Shown one piece after another: positions 6,438-14,948 of a stretch of 35,814 nucleotides of DNA (position 1 is the first letter of the stretch; every line of letters begins with the position of its first letter). The position numbers were made by a program, and so were the translations under genes. The notes beneath the pieces were generated by a model that was given only the letters and a program-made list of their open reading frames with translations, did no database searches and was not told the DNA's origin. Source of the stretch: Dehalococcoidales bacterium (lineage in GTDB: Bacteria > Chloroflexota > Dehalococcoidia > Dehalococcoidales > UBA5760); assembly GCA_028716225.1 (NCBI GenBank), contig JAQUQE010000002.1, positions 204,613 to 240,426 on the forward strand, written 5' to 3'.

Positions 6438-7622
6438 TCAAGACTGAAATGAAATGTCCTTAAGCCGTATTGCGCGTCCGGTCTGGATGGCATCAAACCC
6501 ATGCCTATCTCGGATGCCGTCTATGGCTTTGTTCAATGCCTCCAGCTTTCGGGCCGATGGGGCGAATAGCGTTGCCTGTTGACTCAATTCCACCAGGTTC
6601 GAAACACCAATACCAATCAGCCGTACCGCCTGTCTTTCCTTAGCTAATGCCCGCTCGAGTAAATCAAGGCCTGTTTCAAATATCGCCCGGTCGGTATCAA
6701 TACCTTCGCGAAGCGTGCGACTGCGGGTGATAGTTGAGAAATCTGCATACCTTAACTTGAGAGTCACACACTTTGCCTGTTTGCTCTTCTTCCGAAGGTC
6801 AGATCCTACCTTTTCGCTTTGAGCCCATAGAGTTGCCTCGAGATACGAATGGTCTCTGGTATCCTCCCCAAAAGTGTTCTCCCGACTGATCGACTTAGCT
6901 TCACCGGGTGGCAATACCGGTCTGTCATCAATACCATTAGCATAACGACACAGCATTTCCCCAGCGGCACCGAGATTACTTTTTAGAGCGCGAGGAGATA
7001 TTCGGGATAGTGCGCCTATTGTATGCACTCCCAAGCCCTTGATAACCTTCACAGTCTGCTTCCCAACCCCGGGCAGTTTTTCTACAGGTAGAGGTGCTAG
7101 AAAACCTTGTTCTTCACCTTGAGCTACTTCAATCAGACCATCCGGTTTGGAAAGCTCTGATGCAACTTTGGCGACTACTTTGCAGCCCGCTATACCAACT
7201 GAAGCACAGAGTCCCAATTCACTCTGAATTCGCTGTTTCATTTCGTCTGCCATTTGCCGAATGGAACCGTGTATCGATTCAAAACCGGTTACATCCAGAT
7301 AAGCTTCGTCGATCCCCATCGGTTCAATAAATGGGGAAAATGCATTAAGAATTACCATAAACCTCCGGGAGAATTCGCGGTACTTGGTAAAATTCCCTTC
7401 GATAAAGATGGCTTCCGGACACAATCGGGCAGCGGTAGCCAGTGGCATGCCGGAGTGAAGACCAAAAGCTCGCGCTTCATAGGAAGCTGTCGCGACTACC
7501 CCTCTTCGGTCAGGTTTGCCACCGACTACAACAGGTTTACCTTTGAGTTCGGGATTAAGGACCTGTTCCACAGACACGAAGAAAGAGTCGAGGTCGATAT
7601 GGATGATAGTCCTTCTTGCCAT
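6438..7622 (-). CDS. dinB: DNA polymerase IV (Y-family translesion polymerase)
   Basis: This error-prone polymerase bypasses damaged template bases. With the ATG at 7620-7622 (MARRTIIHIDLDSFF) it is 394 residues; an in-frame GTG at 7640 is less likely. Catalytic metal ligands are Asp10 and Asp105-Glu106 (MGIDEAYLDV). SYEARAFGLHSGMP is the conserved Y-family finger motif. A helix-hairpin-helix region (LPGVGKQTVKVIKGLG) is followed by the little-finger domain. A clamp-binding motif QATLF (349-353) is present but, unusually, not at the very C-terminus. A promoter lies at 7665-7692. Proximity to lexA suggests SOS control, although I see no copy of the lexA palindrome at this promoter. Confidence 0.95.
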   Translation of the reverse strand: MARRTIIHIDLDSFFVSVEQVLNPELKGKPVVVGGKPDRRGVVATASYEARAFGLHSGMPLATAARLCPEAIFIEGNFTKYREFSRRFMVILNAFSPFIEPMGIDEAYLDVTGFESIHGSIRQMADEMKQRIQSELGLCASVGIAGCKVVAKVASELSKPDGLIEVAQGEEQGFLAPLPVEKLPGVGKQTVKVIKGLGVHTIGALSRISPRALKSNLGAAGEMLCRYANGIDDRPVLPPGEAKSISRENTFGEDTRDHSYLEATLWAQSEKVGSDLRKKSKQAKCVTLKLRYADFSTITRSRTLREGIDTDRAIFETGLDLLERALAKERQAVRLIGIGVSNLVELSQQATLFAPSARKLEALNKAIDGIRDRHGFDAIQTGRAIRLKDISFQS

Positions 7623-7664
7623 ATGATTACCCTGGACCACTCGAGAAATTAGCTATGTAGTTTT

Positions 7665-7692
7665 ATTGTAACACAGTCACCATGCTCAGCAA
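7665..7692 (-). promoter_or_regulatory. dinB candidate promoter
   Basis: On the minus strand TTGCTG (7687-7692) and TACAAT (7665-7670) are separated by 16 bases, the same spacing and -10 as the lexA promoter. The spacer has no clear symmetry. Confidence 0.5.
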
Positions 7693-7749
7693 GATAAATG
7701 CGATTCATGATTAATTATAAGTTGTACGAAATAGATAAGAAATAGAATT

Positions 7750-7926
7750 CTACGCTAGGTTCCAGTCCTCTTTGGTAGACCGTGCAGGACAAAAGGTAAA
7801 ACCTTTTCCAGAACCTTTGCCCTCGTTTGTTGAAATCTGCTTTACATTATGTAAGAAGGTATCTATCTTAGAACAGCTTTGCCTACCGTTCGGCTGTATT
7901 CCTTTAGCCAGCTGCAAGTTGATCAT
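7750..7926 (-). CDS. Possible small ORF overlapping the helicase end, containing the repeat tail
   Basis: This is a 58-residue frame starting with ATG at 7924-7926, within the last codons of the helicase gene, and ending FTFCPARSTKEDWNLA. No strong ribosome-binding site is visible. Its C-terminal part matches in frame a peptide encoded at 15224-15307 (SFTFYPRWWTKGDQN), after the end of brxA. The two indels between the copies sum to a multiple of three. That suggests this region once encoded, or still encodes, a protein tail. It could equally be the remnant of a longer gene. Function unknown. Confidence 0.25.
   Translation of the reverse strand: MINLQLAKGIQPNGRQSCSKIDTFLHNVKQISTNEGKGSGKGFTFCPARSTKEDWNLA
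7760..7820. repeat. Imperfect direct repeat, copy 1
   Basis: This 61-base copy aligns with 15228-15294 in direct orientation. It includes a perfect 12-base match, AAAAGGTAAAAC (7791-7802), and by eye about three quarters identity overall with two small gaps. The pair brackets the helicase and the 1230-residue gene. Confidence 0.6.
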
Positions 7927-10519
7927 TGTCGTTCCAATTAATCTTACGAGTGTATCCACAGCGCGGGTAATTAGAACACCCCATAAAGTGTTCACTCGTC
8001 TTGGAATTAAGACGCATAACCAAATTACCTTTCTTGCATCTTGGGCATTTAAGACTAGAATTAAAGTCGACTCTTTCGACATTATCGAGTGGTACCAAAT
8101 TGACTTCAGGGTGGCATATGATATCATCGATAAAACAAGAGGGATTTTGATTTGGTACTAAAATATAAACACTATTCTTAGTCCTGGTTAGCGCAACGTA
8201 AAACAATCTACGCTCTTCTGCAAAAGCAAACTTATCAGGTTCACTTAAGACAAGCTGAAGCATTTCATCGTCTTCGATCTCATTCGGAAAGCCCAGAAGG
8301 CCGCACTCCCCATTAGCGATTATCACATTATCGGCTTCTTGCCCCTTTGCTTTATGCACAGTAAGATAATACATATTGAGTTTAGGGTATTTCTCATATA
8401 CGATTTTGTGCTTCTCTCTAGATCTATCGTATGAAAGTCGGAAGGTTTTATCGCTTTTATCGTTCATGAATTCCAGATCATATTTTGTTCTACCAAGGAC
8501 CATAATACTATTATTGACGCCATATTCTTCTACAAGCATATCAACCGCTTTCACAAAGGCAATTCTCTTATCTTCAACGCCGCTATTATAAATGATCAGG
8601 CGAATAGGTTTATCTCTGTGCTTTTCTGAGGTCAGATTCTTGGGAATCTGATCCTTGTTCCTTAATATGAAATCACCTGCCATGCTGAGTAACCCTTGCG
8701 GACTCCTATATGTTGTCTCCAGCTTGAATAACTCACACGGAATATTATTCTGTTCAAACTTAGAAAATAGTTTAATATCACTTCCAGCGAACCTAAACAC
8801 CGACTGCCAATCATCACCCACTGCGAAAAGATTGGCATTAGTGTTATCAACCAATCGATTTATCAAGTTGTATCTGCTAAGTGATATGTCTTGGTACTCA
8901 TCTATCATCACTTGCTTATAGGTAAATTTCATGTCCGATACAAGTGCCGTAGCTCTTATAATCATGTCATCAAAATCTATGGTATTTGTTTCATGCAAAC
9001 AGTCCTCATAGTAAGTGAAGAAATTATTAAAAATGCGCATGAACAGCTTTGTCCTAATACTCCCAGGATCAGCATTTAACTTCGAGCCATTAGCTTTGTA
9101 TAGAGATAGGAATGACCTTATCAGTTTGGTGAATTCCTCAAACAGACGGTCCGCACCATCAATGTATACTTTCTTGTAAAATTCGCTGCAATCGATTGGC
9201 TTGAATTGCACATTGTAACTACTGAGAGTCTCCTTAAGTTTGTGAAATATATTACCGTCCTGACACTGGAAAGAATAGGTCTCGATTAGCACACTACGAT
9301 TGGCTTTGTGTACCCTGCGTTTCCACTCCATTGAAGATTCATATTTATGTCTCTCTCGTTCATCAGATAAGAAACTGGCTCTCATATTGCGGTCTACACC
9401 AAAATGCTCAATATAGATGTCATAATTCGGTAAGTAAAAATCTGGCCTATAAAGACTAACTGAACTGTTGGGGAATGAATTACCTTTGTAGTTAGTTTCG
9501 TACTCATATTCAATTCCATTGAGGAACAGATAGTTAGCTATCTGCAACTCCTCGAAGCTTCTAACATATTCTCCTTTGTGAGTCTTTAACCTTTTACCAG
9601 TCCTTGATCCTGTCGAAAATGAGTGACGCGCCATTTTGCTTTTAAGGGTTTCCAAATCCATTATCTTTAACGTCTCTATTTGATCCTCGAAATACTTTCC
9701 TTTCTTGGCTGGATTTTGATACAGGAAATAAGCGCAGAAATGAATCAGGTCACGAACATTAGCCTCACTTTGGAAGATATACTCGCCGAAGTACTTCTTA
9801 AAGATTCGACTAATGCCGTTTTCGTCTAGTATATCTTGAACTACATCAGGACCTCTTCTAAGAATATTCAAGCCGAAACTGTGGAACGTGTATACATCAA
9901 CGTCGATTTCTAATCTTTCGCGTATGCGTTTCCTCATCTCCTCAGCCGCTTTCCTCGTGAATGTAATCAACAGGATATCTCCAGGTTTCACCCCTTTACG
10001 TGTAACCAGATATTTAACCTTTGCAGATATCGTCAGTGTTTTCCCGGAACCAGCACCTGCTGCCACAAGACAATTCATCTCACCATTTACGACAGCAGTG
10101 CGCTGTTGTTCATCCAGACTCTTCCCATCAATATCGTCAAACATCTGTGAACACTCGTCTAATTCACGTTGGATATACTCTCTATTCCAAATCTGTACAT
10201 AGTTATCGAAATTCTCATAATGATCTATGAAATTGCTGATGATGCGGTGGTTTATGTTAACCTCATTCAACTTTGGGGGCCATTTCTTTATTGATTTCAG
10301 GACGTTATATGCGTCCTCATAGATCGTCAAGCCAGTTCGCTTCACTATTTTCGAAATATAGTCTTTCTTCAGCTCTGAAATATAATCCTCAAAGTCTTGA
10401 GCTGAATCGTAATGTTTCTTGAAGGCTACAGGATCAAAACGTTTGTTTCGTCTGCGACAAATCGCGACAATAATTATCGACACGATAATAATAAGAAAGA
10501 TCAATCCTGGAATGTTCAT
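7904..10519 (-). CDS. Membrane-anchored UvrD-type (helicase IV-like) helicase with inserted nuclease and C-terminal zinc ribbon
   Basis: This is an 871-residue superfamily 1 helicase. Residues 5-20 form one TM helix followed by CRRRNKR, so the enzyme is probably anchored with its body in the cytoplasm. Walker A is AGAGSGKT (154-161), motif Ia is ITFTRKAAEEM, and motif II is IDEYQD. VHKAKGQEAD and RRLFYVALTR are late SF1 motifs. Between the helicase halves lies a nuclease-like insert. Glu323/324 sit in a helix (SFEELQIANYL), followed by YRPDFYLP with Asp360 and YIEHFG with Glu371, resembling Vsr/Cas4-type PD-(D/E)XK domains. Residues 825-855 form a topoisomerase-like zinc ribbon (CPRC, then two more Cys). 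This architecture is known in helicase-IV-like proteins. A TATAAT lies only 8 bases upstream of the ATG (10528-10533), with no Shine-Dalgarno. A role in processing foreign or damaged DNA is inferred. Confidence 0.9.
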   Translation of the reverse strand: MNIPGLIFLIIIVSIIIVAICRRRNKRFDPVAFKKHYDSAQDFEDYISELKKDYISKIVKRTGLTIYEDAYNVLKSIKKWPPKLNEVNINHRIISNFIDHYENFDNYVQIWNREYIQRELDECSQMFDDIDGKSLDEQQRTAVVNGEMNCLVAAGAGSGKTLTISAKVKYLVTRKGVKPGDILLITFTRKAAEEMRKRIRERLEIDVDVYTFHSFGLNILRRGPDVVQDILDENGISRIFKKYFGEYIFQSEANVRDLIHFCAYFLYQNPAKKGKYFEDQIETLKIMDLETLKSKMARHSFSTGSRTGKRLKTHKGEYVRSFEELQIANYLFLNGIEYEYETNYKGNSFPNSSVSLYRPDFYLPNYDIYIEHFGVDRNMRASFLSDERERHKYESSMEWKRRVHKANRSVLIETYSFQCQDGNIFHKLKETLSSYNVQFKPIDCSEFYKKVYIDGADRLFEEFTKLIRSFLSLYKANGSKLNADPGSIRTKLFMRIFNNFFTYYEDCLHETNTIDFDDMIIRATALVSDMKFTYKQVMIDEYQDISLSRYNLINRLVDNTNANLFAVGDDWQSVFRFAGSDIKLFSKFEQNNIPCELFKLETTYRSPQGLLSMAGDFILRNKDQIPKNLTSEKHRDKPIRLIIYNSGVEDKRIAFVKAVDMLVEEYGVNNSIMVLGRTKYDLEFMNDKSDKTFRLSYDRSREKHKIVYEKYPKLNMYYLTVHKAKGQEADNVIIANGECGLLGFPNEIEDDEMLQLVLSEPDKFAFAEERRLFYVALTRTKNSVYILVPNQNPSCFIDDIICHPEVNLVPLDNVERVDFNSSLKCPRCKKGNLVMRLNSKTSEHFMGCSNYPRCGYTRKINWNDNDQLAAG

Positions 10520-10527
10520 TGGTTGTC

Positions 10528-10533
10528 ATTATA
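10528..10533 (-). promoter_or_regulatory. Perfect -10 element close to the helicase start
   Basis: TATAAT on the minus strand ends 8 bases before the ATG at 10519. With a normal initiation distance the transcript would begin at or within a few bases of the start codon, consistent with leaderless or near-leaderless translation. The -35 region is weak. Confidence 0.45.
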
Positions 10534-10860
10534 CTATCTCTGGCAACAAACGAGGAAGCTACTCAATAATGCGGGGGAGGGGCAATCAATTGGCTGGGGA
10601 GTTGACAGAATCGGTTCGAATCCCCTTAGGTGGGCTTAGGGGGACGATACCTAGAACTCTTAACAAGCCTCGAAAGGTATCGGGACAATCAACGCATGTA
10701 TTTTCAGCGACTTTCCCTTGGCCACCGGGCAAAGAAGAAATAAAAATCTGCCATTCTCATTCGATATTGAATTGAATCCTGGTGTATTATCTTTCTCTGT
10801 ACTTGTTGGCATGAAATCATATTGTGGGAATCGATTTCTGAACACTCCGATGAGTGGTAT

Positions 10861-11070
10861 GTGCAAGCCTTAGGTTAACAGGTGCAAGCGTGAGCCGTGG
10901 TATTCTTGCACTTTTCTTGCACTGCTAGCTTTGCACTGCCACCGGGCCAGGGCTTATATAGGGGGGAGGGGGGTAGCTTGTGCAACGCTTGCGGCCAAGA
11001 GTAACCGGACCACTAAACCGTGCATAAAAGAGGCCGCGGGAAAAAGTGCATGCAAAGGTGACGGGTGCAA
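10861..11070. repeat. Cluster of GTGCAA / TTGCAC hexamers
   Basis: Exact GTGCAA occurs at 10861, 10882, 10980 and 11065. The complement TTGCAC occurs at 10906, 10917 and 10931. Near-copies are GTGCAT at 11020 and 11046. That makes seven exact copies in 210 bases where about 0.1 would be expected by chance. Order by strand is ++, ---, ++. Several copies extend to GTGCAAG or GTGCAAA. The pattern looks like iterated binding sites for a DNA-binding protein, as in replication origins or complex operators. Confidence 0.65.
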
Positions 11071-11140
11071 AGGAGTGCCCCGATTATTTGCCGGCTACCT
11101 GATGGGCTTGGTTATCATGGGTGCCAAGACGATGGTTTGT

Positions 11141-11168
11141 TCAACTAGTTGACAAGAAGATTTCTTGT
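11141..11168. promoter_or_regulatory. Two abutting palindromes, candidate operators
   Basis: TCAACTAGTTGA (11141-11152) is a perfect 12-base palindrome. ACAAGAA-gat-TTCTTGT (11152-11168) is a perfect inverted repeat sharing one base with it. A TTGACA (11149-11154) overlaps both, but no good -10 follows at the normal distance. They lie about 90 bases upstream of the 1230-residue gene and may control it. Confidence 0.45.
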
Positions 11169-11255
11169 GAACGCACTCATATTCCGGATATTCAATGGAG
11201 ATATTCCTGAAAAGCTGATATATTAACAGGAAACAGAGATTACGGATCTGGTGAT

Positions 11256-14200
11256 TTGGAAGCCAAACTTAGAAAAGTAATTTCAGCAGCAGCTGCTTGG
11301 CCACCAAACAGGAATTTTCTTTACTACTGTCTATATCTTTGGTTAAAGCTACCTGATTTATCCAAAAACGTCAACATGGATTCAGATGACCTATCACACT
11401 TGTTATCGCAGCTCATAGATTCAATTCCCCAAAAGGATGCATCTTTATTAGCCAGCATAAGTGATATCTACGTAGCAGATCAAAGAACCGACATACCGAT
11501 TGGCTGGCATAACAAACCTTACCGCTTTTTCTTCGGTGATATGGAGCGTCCTCTCGCGTTAATGGGTAAATTTCTTGAAGACTTCGTTCCGTTAGATGAA
11601 CTTTTTCGCAATAAGTCAGGATTCAGCCCTTCAGCTTTAGTCAGTTTGTCATTGTTGCAACAAGACGTACTAATTGGTGAACTTGAGAGGTTAACTAGCG
11701 ACGTTGATTCTAACCCGAGTAATTTTCTGGAGGCACCTCCTTTAGACTTCCAAAGGAAATGGTGGCAATGCTTAATAGGGTCTTGGAATACGGCATATAA
11801 TGCTCTCTCAGCGAGCTACATACGGGAAATAGAGACTTGGCTAAAAACGGAGGCAAGAAAGCCAGAATCAAAGGAAGTATCCATAGACTACGAAACTGTG
11901 ACTAATCTATTCATCATATTTGAGAATGGTAGAGGGTATATCATCCCGTTCCCTCAAATGTGGTTGAGTCGTTTAGTGAGTTTATTCACACAGCAAGCAA
12001 GGATATTAACCGCAGACCCGGCAATAAACAGGACAATCGCATATAGTACTAAAGAAAGAACTATTGAATACTTAGCAATGCTTAGTCATCAGACTCCTGA
12101 CGTAATGTTATTTCCAGATGTTCATCTAAAGCGGGGAAGTGAAACCTCAAAGGAAATAGACGCCATACTACTCGTGGATATCGACAAATTAATAGCCGTG
12201 AAATCAGCAGCAGGTATCGATCCAGAAGAATTCCAAAAGAGCGTTGACTGCGCTCGCATGAGTATTTCAAACGTTTGTGACCTCATTAGTAAACTAGATG
12301 ATACTCATCAGCTTTCAGTAGTTAGAGACTCTGATCAAAAAACATTGAGCTTAGACCCCAGTGTCGAGTTCACTGTATATCCGCTAATAATAACCAACCA
12401 GATTGTCTTGGAGCCTATCGTTATAGGCCTGGAGAGTACTCCGACGAATACGGAAGTAATGATGCTCACAGATTTAAAAGCGATGACTCATGATATTGAA
12501 GATGCTCTAGATTTTGTCCGCTTCCTGAAGGCGATATATCGGTTAAGGGAATCGAATATACGGTTAATATATACTGACTTCCTTGACGTATGGGGTTGGT
12601 ACCGAGACAACGGCCACAACTTCCTTTGGTCTGCTGATAAATACCCTAATGCTATGTTTGTAGAACCACATCTATACTCACAAAAAGAAACTCAGAGTTT
12701 GTCGGAAATAGCAATTTTGCGCCGATTGATGATAGAACAAGGTGTTCCAGAACGATGTAAGTGCCCTAAGATTAACCAAGACACGTTTAGATTGATGGAT
12801 CCGATTTCGCTAATTGGGATAGTAGTCAGAACTTCTACTCTCGTACCTAACACGTTAACTATACACGTGTGCTCAAGAGAAAGTCATATTGATGATGTTA
12901 CCCATAATGAGTCACTATCTGAGTCAATACTACGCAGATACGAAGAGATTCGTGACACTGCGAAAGAACTAATCAATTCTGCTCCCAAAGATAGCCAGGA
13001 TAGGCTTGTGATTTGGCTTTATGGTGAACGAACTCTTCGCTCTTCGCCATCTCTAGATCATTTAGTCGTTCATCTCGATAACAATCCACAGGAATGTGTC
13101 ATTAGTAGGGGTGTAATACTACCCCAAAAGGGAATAGGTGTCGCTATACTCTACCGAGACAGTCTGCTTGAACTCATGGGGCAAGACACAATTGAAGGAG
13201 AGCTACTTCTGACGAAAGCTATACTCAAAGGTATTGCGTATGCAGTTAAAGCACCACATAACGTTGTAGATTCATTGCTAGCAAAGGTTAATATTTCTAG
13301 CAGGAAAGGAATAAATGTAACCGGAATATACACCAATCATACTTGGAATAAGCCAAGCGCACCGCACAAGAGAAGTCTTTCGACCAAAGCGCAGACAACA
13401 GTAGAAATAGCTGGGATGCTAGCATCAATAGGTGTAAAACCAGCCCAGTATCGAGGTCAACAAGCACGTGATTTGATTAATCATAGAGTCTTTCCTTTCC
13501 TACGGGATCGTCTGGACAATAATCTTCAGGAATTAGAGATCAATGAGGCAGTTCGTTGGGGCTATTTCCAAGTAGAAAACTCCTCGGCCTATTACCAGAT
13601 TGAGCGTATAAGATTAGGATCGGCAGCAACCTCTCTTGAGCTAGAATATGACTTCGGGAAAGCTGCTTATAATATGCAGAGTGCAAATGTTCAAGTCATT
13701 GAAGCTGGTAGTCTGATTCTGGAGAGACTTGCCTTGAGACGACCTTCTGGAACAAAGGGGATCACTCGCGAATTAGGAGAGGCTCTGCTGGATTATGCAA
13801 TTGCATTGCTTGAGTATAGCCAACTTAGCGAACGAGACTATCATAACATAGAAGAAATTGCCTTCGAAATAAGAACTGATTATGCCTTTAAACTCGATTT
13901 AGCAAAGGACAGCGTTTTGAGTATTGACTCTTGGCAATCAGATCATGCATCAGAGGATTTCAGCCGAGAACAGCCGCTTAGGTCTAAATCAACGAAGAAC
14001 AGAAGAGAACGCTATCCCGATGGTGACCCGGAATTGAAAGACATTAGTACGGAGTTTCACAATCAATTCAATTACAGACTCGCCGATTTGCTTGAAGTAT
14101 TGATGGGTTTAAGTACTTTTCCGGTTAATCCCCATGATAGCCTTTTCCCCTTGGCTTCTGCGGATGAAAACGTATTGCTAGATTATCTATGCTCTGTAGT

Positions 14201-14948
14201 AATAGATTGCCACAGATCGGAGGCTAAGAAGGCCTTAGCTAGTTTGTGCCTAAAAAACGATTCACTAGGAGAGGATTGGAAACCTTGGCTCCTGAGGGGC
14301 CGCAGATACCGTTTTACTATATGTCCGCTATTTCATTTGGGTGATAATTATGTTTTCGGGCCATGGTACGTCGAGCGTACTTGTAAGGTGTGGTTAGCTT
14401 ATCTTAATGAGGGTAAACTGCCAATACCTGATAGTGAGTTATCTATACAATTACGCGATGCTCTGCAACAGTTTCGTGACCGAAAGAATCGTCAATTGGA
14501 AGACGACGTAGCCGCTGAAATCGACAGACTAGAATTACCCAAGATTGGACCCAGAATACAGCGTCCTGAGGAGCTGTGGGGATCTAGTGACGACTCGCCT
14601 GTTGGCGAGATTGATATCTTAGTTGCTGACGTGAGCAATAAAGAACTATACGTTCTTGAAGTAAAAGACCCTACGAGAACGTTAACGATTTATGATATAG
14701 GTAATCAGCTTAGAGATTACTACGAAGGAGACGCCTGTTTCCAGAACAAGTTATTGAAAAAGACAAATTATATAGAGAGCCGTCTACCTGCTGTACTTTT
14801 CACCATGGGAATAAATCAGAATGCCAACTGGCAGGTCAAACAAGTGTTTATCACGCGTTTTCCTATTGCAGCGGCCTACTATAAGGAGCGTAAATGCCGG
14901 TTTTTGACCCTAAGGAATATGGGGTTATTGAAGTCCCACGACGTATAA
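11256..14948 (+). CDS. Large protein with C-terminal PD-(D/E)XK nuclease-like domain and a degenerate internal copy
   Basis: This is a 1230-residue protein. I use the TTG at 11256 because the N-terminus (MEAKLRKVISAAAAWPPNRNF) looks natural; the next ATG would remove 40 residues and has no ribosome-binding site. Near the C-terminus Glu1118-Ile-Asp1120 and Glu1135-Val-Lys1137 (VLEVKDPT) form a convincing restriction-endonuclease-fold active site. A parallel pattern occurs at Glu300-Ile-Asp302 and Ala314-Val-Lys316 (LIAVKS), where Ala replaces the catalytic Glu, suggesting a dead copy. I see no Walker motif, helicase motif or TM segment. I do not recognise the family. The gene is divergent from the helicase-nuclease gene and sits beyond the brxA end of the BREX operon. 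Its nuclease motif and neighbourhood make a defence effector role plausible but unproven. Confidence 0.8.
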   Translation: MEAKLRKVISAAAAWPPNRNFLYYCLYLWLKLPDLSKNVNMDSDDLSHLLSQLIDSIPQKDASLLASISDIYVADQRTDIPIGWHNKPYRFFFGDMERPLALMGKFLEDFVPLDELFRNKSGFSPSALVSLSLLQQDVLIGELERLTSDVDSNPSNFLEAPPLDFQRKWWQCLIGSWNTAYNALSASYIREIETWLKTEARKPESKEVSIDYETVTNLFIIFENGRGYIIPFPQMWLSRLVSLFTQQARILTADPAINRTIAYSTKERTIEYLAMLSHQTPDVMLFPDVHLKRGSETSKEIDAILLVDIDKLIAVKSAAGIDPEEFQKSVDCARMSISNVCDLISKLDDTHQLSVVRDSDQKTLSLDPSVEFTVYPLIITNQIVLEPIVIGLESTPTNTEVMMLTDLKAMTHDIEDALDFVRFLKAIYRLRESNIRLIYTDFLDVWGWYRDNGHNFLWSADKYPNAMFVEPHLYSQKETQSLSEIAILRRLMIEQGVPERCKCPKINQDTFRLMDPISLIGIVVRTSTLVPNTLTIHVCSRESHIDDVTHNESLSESILRRYEEIRDTAKELINSAPKDSQDRLVIWLYGERTLRSSPSLDHLVVHLDNNPQECVISRGVILPQKGIGVAILYRDSLLELMGQDTIEGELLLTKAILKGIAYAVKAPHNVVDSLLAKVNISSRKGINVTGIYTNHTWNKPSAPHKRSLSTKAQTTVEIAGMLASIGVKPAQYRGQQARDLINHRVFPFLRDRLDNNLQELEINEAVRWGYFQVENSSAYYQIERIRLGSAATSLELEYDFGKAAYNMQSANVQVIEAGSLILERLALRRPSGTKGITRELGEALLDYAIALLEYSQLSERDYHNIEEIAFEIRTDYAFKLDLAKDSVLSIDSWQSDHASEDFSREQPLRSKSTKNRRERYPDGDPELKDISTEFHNQFNYRLADLLEVLMGLSTFPVNPHDSLFPLASADENVLLDYLCSVVIDCHRSEAKKALASLCLKNDSLGEDWKPWLLRGRRYRFTICPLFHLGDNYVFGPWYVERTCKVWLAYLNEGKLPIPDSELSIQLRDALQQFRDRKNRQLEDDVAAEIDRLELPKIGPRIQRPEELWGSSDDSPVGEIDILVADVSNKELYVLEVKDPTRTLTIYDIGNQLRDYYEGDACFQNKLLKKTNYIESRLPAVLFTMGINQNANWQVKQVFITRFPIAAAYYKERKCRFLTLRNMGLLKSHDV

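Larger units (their letters stand above)
10520..11255. other. 736-bp divergent intergenic region with repeat cluster and palindromes
   Basis: No convincing gene is present. The region holds a TATAAT for the helicase gene (10528-10533) and a hairpin-capable inverted repeat, CGATACCT...AGGTATCG (10645-10652 and 10675-10682, 22-base loop). It also holds a tRNA T-loop-like string near 10614-10626, the GTGCAA/TTGCAC cluster (10861-11070), and two adjacent palindromes (11141-11168). The central part is locally GC-rich compared with the flanking genes. An open frame at 10931-11152 shows no recognisable protein. Confidence 0.6.

Noticed and set aside
10605-10640. tRNA-like T-loop string (CGGTTCGAATCCCC) suggesting a tRNA gene or attachment-site remnant
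   Set aside because: The flanking bases form only two stem pairs and no cloverleaf can be built, so it is not called as a tRNA or att site.
10931-11152. 73-codon frame in the GC-rich intergenic region
   Set aside because: It starts within the hexamer cluster, lacks a ribosome-binding site and has an unnatural composition; it is probably non-coding.
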